A stretch of DNA of 64,000 nt from Phycomyces nitens (lineage: Eukaryota; Mucoromycota; Mucoromycetes; Mucorales; Phycomycetaceae). The stretch lies in the NCBI GenBank assembly GCA_022702545.1, contig JAHRBC010000005.1:2046001-2110000 (forward strand). Direction: 5' to 3'. Numbering within the stretch: the stretch's first letter is position 1; each line of letters opens with the position of its first letter. The translations under genes and the position numbers were made by a program. The notes under the pieces are model-generated. The model saw only the letters and a program-made list of their open reading frames with translations. It was not told the DNA's origin and ran no database searches. This document shows positions 58,478 to 64,000 of the stretch, in pieces.

Positions 58478-59821
58478 TACATATCATTTGATATTTAAAT
58501 TGAAGGCCATTCTGTAGAAGAAACAGGTCTCTCTTGATAGCCATAGTAGAGTACATGTATTTTGGCTTTTTAACAATAATTTGTTTGTTTTTTGATCAAA
58601 GTTGGCTATTATATGCCCATGCACATTAAAATATTATGGTTTAGTTTTTTAAAATTAAATTAAATGCATCACTTTCTTTTCAAACAACTCTATACCATGG
58701 GTCAATTTGGCTCAAGGGCTTTACCACGTGTATGACCAAAATATTCAATACGGCGCTTGTATTACACTGGCTATTAGATGTTTTTTTCAACAAGCTACAA
58801 AGTTATTTTGCAACAAGGATATTTATTTATTTATTAATGAGAATTATTGATAGTGTAGTCATTAATGGTCTTTAAGCAAAAAATGACACCTCCAACCTTT
58901 TGGATCTCTGCAAGTAATGCCAAGGCACTGTTATATTTGCTTTATTCCACTTTATATATATATATATTTCAGACAAGACCAGCAAGTATGTAGATTGATA
59001 CTCATACTATGCATGTCAAAATACAAAAGGTCTGTGACGTATTTTATAGGGATGATCAAATACTTCAAGGTACAATTAATTCAGAGCCTTTTTGGTATTT
59101 GGATACTCTAATATTTAGCATCTTGAAACATTCGAAAGAGGTCTCGAGAGAAAACAAACAATTCATAAATAAAATAGTCTCATAATATACGGCAAATCTG
59201 TAGCCCGAGAAAAAGGACCAGTGGCAAGCACATGATATGCTAAATCAAACAATTTGGCTCCTGTCAGTTGAAGCATATGCTCATGTCTCTAGACGCACTT
59301 AATCCAAATGCCATGAGCCATGGTATATGATGAACAATGGGTGTAAAGACAAGACGTTTATATCAATACCCGTTTCTAGGACTAGATATTTTATTATCAT
59401 GTCATATATATATATATATATATATAAATGTAATATTTTGAAAATGATTTTTTTTTGGTTCACATCTCTTGACAAATAATTTATGAATCGCAAAGATGTA
59501 GTTACCTCGACAAGATTCCTAAAGACACTCTGTTATGTGAATTTCAAATGAAAATAAAATACTTTGCCATGGCAATACAGTAGCTAGAATATATAGATAA
59601 AAAAAACATGATATTTTTAATTTGGTCCAACCAAACGAAAACAAAAAATGATATGGGCATGTAAACCCATTCTAATAACACATATTTCTGTTTCCATCGC
59701 TTACACGCCTATTATATTATATATAAAGGCCCAAATTCAAGTAGATATCAAGTATAAAGAGGTATGGCGTTGTTCCGAGGACCGTTGTTTGATCCTTGTT
59801 TTATGTATTGGTTAAAGTCTA
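58478..59821. other. AT-rich spacer
   Basis: No gene seen; a TA dinucleotide run lies at 59404-59425. Confidence 0.5.
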
Positions 59822-61236
59822 TTAAGTGGTTTTTGATGATCCCCAAAACATGTTTTTGACTGACTGTCGTTTTGACTTGATGCTGGCGGATCTTGACCGC
59901 TCTAGTCTCGGTGGGGGATCATTGTTGGTATTATGTGGGACTGGGGGGAGTGGAGGAAGTGGTTGTTGTGCATGATATGTGGAGTGAAGCGAACTACCGC
60001 GATGAAGTGAAGGTGGTACAGGGAACTCTGAATGAATCGAGAACTGATCAGAATCATGAGGAAATTCCAGGTGAGCATCATAAAACGACTGACTCCTCTT
60101 GGGTTCTATTGTTACAGGAGGTTTTGGTTCCTGTTCCGGTTCCTGTTGCTGTTCCTGAGGGAAGAGGGAATTCTCGGATATTCCAAGAGTCCCGGATTCT
60201 ACATTGGCCAAAAGAGTGTGAGGCGCTACTGAAGGGTATTCAAAAGAGTCAATTTCGCTCTGGCCATATATTCCTGGAGAGAGCATAGTAGAAGACATCC
60301 CGGTTGGTTTTGCGTCTGTTGGGAGACTTGAGATTGTGGAAGCCAGGTACGGGTGGCGAGAATTCATATCATAGCCACGGTCCTGGTGGAAATGAGGATC
60401 AAGTAAGCTTGTGGATACAACAGCCGAGGATTGGACTCCGGAATCAATTGCATACTCTCCATAACTATCAAATGCTGGCTGTGTGGGTCCATCCTTGTTG
60501 GCGCTCGACTGCTTGGAAGTCGGGTGCAAATAATGTGTCTGATTAGCCCGTCGGTTCAATTCCATTGTCCATTCGCGTTGTTTTCGTCGTGCTTCCTCAA
60601 AAATTGCAAACCAATTGACTGGTACTTCTACACGTAGATAGCGGGTCCACAGATGAACAGGCGGGTTTCCAGCTTCATCAAATGCATTATAGGCGTCAAA
60701 GTCTCCAGGAAGATATCTAGAAGAAAAAGGCGAGTTTAGATTCAATATCTTAATCAATCGGAAACCATGTGTTGACTTGCCTTGCTTCTGACCACCGCAT
60801 TGGGGTTGCATCCATGCCTTTTTATTTAAATAAAGATGGAGCACAGATAGAAGGTATATAGAATAAAACCGGTTGGATCAGCTAATCAACCAAGAATATA
60901 TATTATCATGTAATAAAAATGTTGCACTTACGGAGAACAGAGAAACAGCAAAGGTCATCATTCCACCCTAGATTCCACTTAGTAAATCGGATGCAGCCCG
61001 AGGGTAGGTTTATAGATACCTTCAAATAGGGTGACGGAAACCTGGTTAATCTTGAGGATGTAAAGTGAGCCTTGTTTTAAATCATCATGTTCGAGGGATT
61101 CCAATGGGCCATCAAACATTGATTGACCGGCATTCTTCTTATCGGTTTGGGATGAGTTTGCCGAAGGATGCCATCGAGCAAGTTTCTGAAGGGCGCTGCT
61201 GTTACTATTGCTACCACGCGATTTTCCTTCCAACAT
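59822..61236 (-). CDS. Unrecognised Ser/Pro/Gln-rich protein, 388 aa
   Basis: Exons 61042-61236, 60932-60967, 60777-60817 and 59822-60716 sum to 1167 nt, in frame. The N-terminal 120 residues look folded: GSLYILKINQGGMMTFAVSL, then GKYLPGDFDAYNAFDEAGNP, HLWTRYLRVEVPVNWFAIFE and EEARRKQREWTMEL. The rest is low-complexity, with EQQQEPEQEPKPP, a PLPPLPPVP proline block (possible SH3 ligand) and a basic end (SRSASIKSKRQS) with likely phosphosites. The first intron has a TACTAAG branch point. No family recognised; the composition suits a scaffold or signalling protein. Confidence 0.65.
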
Positions 61237-61709
61237 CAAAGTAGTTAATAAGAAGAAGAAGAAGGAATCCTCAAACTTTTAACAATTATTATTATTATTA
61301 TATAATTAATCATTGAATTTGAGTATCAGACCAGATCCATTCAGCTTCCTTTTTTTTTCTCTAAAAAAAAAGAAATGTATGGAGATTGGGAATGAAAATA
61401 CCAATTAGCAGAATTCAGGACAGCCCTCGAGATAAATGAAGCATTCAACTATTATACTTGATTTTAAAGAACACCAAGGAAAACTGGGAGGGAGGGGATT
61501 ATTGGTATGATAAGAGTAGATCAAGATTTGTTATATGTACATGAACAAGGTCTACCAACAGACAAAAGAGAAAACAAAACAGAGCAAGAATAATAAAATA
61601 AAGTAAAATAAAATAAAATAATAATAGTATAGAACAAGTTTCCAGAGGTCCAAACTTATGCAAGATGTGTATGATACGAAGAATAATATAGTTGTCTCGG
61701 TCTTTGTGG
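61237..61709. other. Spacer between two minus-strand genes
   Basis: No gene; AT-rich with GAAGAA and ATT short repeats (61250-61300) and an AATAAAATAAAG-rich tract near 61590-61622 just downstream of the next gene's stop. Confidence 0.5.
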
Positions 61710-64000
61710 TTAGACATCTTCATTTGCCTTTAGGACCATGTTCTTGAGGAACTTTTGAAGGACCCGGCGCATGTGCTGAGGAGTCATTTTGGGTGAATAT
61801 CGGTGCATGCGGTACTCTAGGCATCGGCTAATGATATCCTTTGACACAAAGGATCGTTGAGACTGTTGGTCTGGTCTATCTTCTTGGCCATGTTCACCAA
61901 TCCGCCTCTTTTTTGGCAGGACAACCGAGGTGGCAGGACGGCTGTAATAAAACGAAGGCGACATCCAATTTGCATGCGAATTCTTTTGTGTGGAAGCAGA
62001 GTACCATGATGGGGACATTGACATGCTGGGTAGGATTGTGTTTGTAAATGAGGGTTGGTAAAGAGGTGGTGGTGGTGGGGGATGAGGCTGCCGTGTCGAG
62101 ATGGACATTGAGGCCGTTGATCTGTCGTCCTCCTGGGTGGATCCAGACTCGGTTGGTGGGGACGAGGGTTGAGGTGATGATGGTACAGAGGATGATGCCA
62201 GATGAAGATAGTTGTTTCTCATGGCAAACTCTGGTGGAATGATGTCCAGAGTAACCGCATTTGTCTCGTGTAGGTTCTGAATGGCCTGCAATATCTCTGG
62301 GACATAGACATACTCTAGGAATCCCCTGTTCTTAAAGATCCTCTTTTCTTGCATACGCTGGATAATCTTTTGCCAAAAGTTGGTGCGTGTGCTCCAATAG
62401 GGCCAGCCATACTGCATTAACACAATCATATGCCCTGCCTTTTCATCCCAACGCATTGCAGAGTCAATTGATGCCATGCCACCCTTTTGTCCAGACTCAC
62501 TATCCAAACTGACAATCAAGTGCTTGATGCACCGTACCATCAGACCTTCCTGGGTAACTCTCATCATCCCAAACTCATGGCCCTGGAAGATGGTGGCTGC
62601 AGTGTAGCAGTCTTTTTCGTCCGCAATAAAGTCATTTTCATCCAGTCCATTTGGAGTGGGAAATACGGACAGAATGATTGCAATCTCCAATGTCGATTGC
62701 TGCAAATATCGGTCAATACATATGCTCTAAAAGAGACTTAAAGGTTTTTTTCTTACCTGTAGGCTACCGACCAGCAGATAGATCACTCCAATATTGTAGA
62801 GTACTCGAAAGGCAAACATAAACGGAATCTCAAACTCAAGCTCACTTGCGCACTCTTTCTTCTCCCGTCTTCGCTGAAGCTCAATACGATCACAGATCGT
62901 CTGGGACAATTTAAGCGCCTTTGCTAGGTTTCCAGGAACCGAAGGCTATGCGCAGATATTAATGATTTATGAATCCAACACTCCCTGGGGACTTACCGAT
63001 GAAAGCGCAAGATCACTTCTGACTAGCAGAACCGCATTATGAATATCAAATGGCAGTTGGTAACTCTCAATTGTCTTGGAGAACTCTAAGCCACGTTGGT
63101 TAATAATGTATTTGCAACAAATATACACTTACCTTGTTCCCAACTTCCATAAACATTGGCCCAGTTCGTATTAGGTGCTGCAACACTAGCCCACTCCCAA
63201 AGGTCAACAATATGTCGCAGACAGTCGGCAGCCTTGCTCAGAATCTGGAGGGCTTCATCCACACCACGCATGCAGTAGGAATCCAGCCCTTCTCCACGGT
63301 CCGCCGCTGGCTCTACCTTTGCCTTTTTCCGCTTATTCAAATCATCTTCACTCTTCTCATCTTCGTCTTGTATTCGATTCTTGTCGGCAGCACTGGCTGT
63401 CTCGGTGGACTTGTCTCCTCCCACCAGCGAATTGACAGGCTTGGATTCCTCGCTTTTGTGGTCATTGGAAGTATTGGTCCGATTAGGTGAAAGTGAGGGT
63501 TGTATAGCACACACAGGAATCAAACACGTCTTTTCGTCCTTATTGGGCGCATTGTCGTCCAGACCACAAACTGCCCTGTAATACTCATGGCTAAACTCGA
63601 CAAACTGAGCTGCTACTGCCATAAACTCGCACATGAATCCCACTGCGACATGGAGTTCTTCATAGTAATGGGGTCCATCTGGTGGGGGTGAATCTGGATC
63701 ACTGTCTTCGAGATCGAGTCTGATATTCGACCGTTGCTTTTTGAGATATTGGAACCTGTTGATATGGGACTGAAAACACAGCCGGCCAAGACGGGCGTAT
63801 CTACACCCACAAGACACTTTTTTTCAGTCTACTACTTTTCCTTGTTTCTCTTTCAAAATTTACCCGCTACAGTCCAACATTGCACAAGTAAACTTTGTCA
63901 ATTCTTCCCATTCACGCTGCTCAATGTAGTATTGCTGACCAACTAGCATGTACTGCTCAAATAGCTTGTAGGAAATGACAATATAGTGCTTGCTATCCGT
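61710..64000 (-). CDS. Integrator complex subunit 10 (INTS10)-like protein, 5' end outside the window
   Basis: The gene runs off the right edge. Exons read HYIVISYKLFEQYMLVGQQYY, then YARLGRLCFQSHINRFQYL, a nuclear-type basic run (NKRKKAKVE), DEALQILSKAADCLRHIVDLWEW, AIILSVFPTPNGLDENDFI, and the C-terminal block WDEKAGHMIVLMQYGWPYWS, FWQKIIQRMQEKRIFKNRGF, LEYVYVPEILQAIQNLHETN, VTLDIIPPEF. This last block follows the same order as the conserved C-terminus of animal INTS10 (GHVIVLLQQEWP, then NFF-Y-V...LEEF...LELLP). A Pro/Ser insert (PHPPPPPPLYQP) precedes the final helices. Family role: subunit of the nuclear Integrator complex acting on RNA polymerase II transcripts. The match is from remembered family sequence, so moderate confidence. 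Confidence 0.55.

Overview
This window looks like a nuclear chromosome segment from a fungus. The genes have many short (about 50-130 nt) GT-AG introns in an AT-rich background with long, gene-poor spacers. The gene set (urease, Hsp110, a Sec14-like/RhoGAP protein, tricalbin, PAK kinase), together with what looks like an Integrator subunit (normally absent from Dikarya) and many Tc1-type and zinc-finger DNA transposons, suggests an early-diverging lineage, most likely Mucoromycota. The species is not determined.

Layout. 1-1896 is the 3' part of a peroxisomal ABCD-type ABC transporter. 1.9-13.4 kb is a mobile-element zone. It holds a 14-bp minisatellite, two diverged copies of an LTR-like repeat, a GC-richer relic with a tRNA-like Pol III promoter, a 4.2-kb DNA transposon with a perfect 19-bp terminal inverted repeat around a Plavaka/CMC-like transposase, and a tRNA-derived SINE. 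13.4-34.2 kb is gene-rich: an aldo/keto reductase, phosphopantothenoylcysteine decarboxylase (CoA synthesis), a single-pass membrane protein, Hsp110, a tiny secreted peptide, urease, an F-box protein, an FHS-family sugar permease, and a BCH/Sec14-RhoGAP protein. 34.4-46.2 kb holds a tricalbin-like lipid-transfer tether, a PAK/Ste20 kinase with a CRIB domain, and a Gln/Pro/Ser-repeat protein.

46-59 kb is an AT-rich, gene-poor block. It carries a complete Tc1-type element, two broken Tc1 transposase relics (one beside a 260-bp ATT microsatellite), and two paralogous 75-codon genes 7 kb apart whose products resemble a stand-alone WWE (ADP-ribose-binding) domain. 59.8-64 kb holds an unrecognised Pro/Ser-rich protein and the 3' part of a gene that resembles Integrator subunit 10.

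The housekeeping genes do not form one pathway. The RhoGAP and the PAK kinase both act on Cdc42/Rac-type GTPases. The most notable items are the paired WWE-like mini-genes, the 4.2-kb transposon with a split zinc-finger/transposase reading frame, two GC-AG introns supported by exact frame arithmetic, and the Integrator-like gene.
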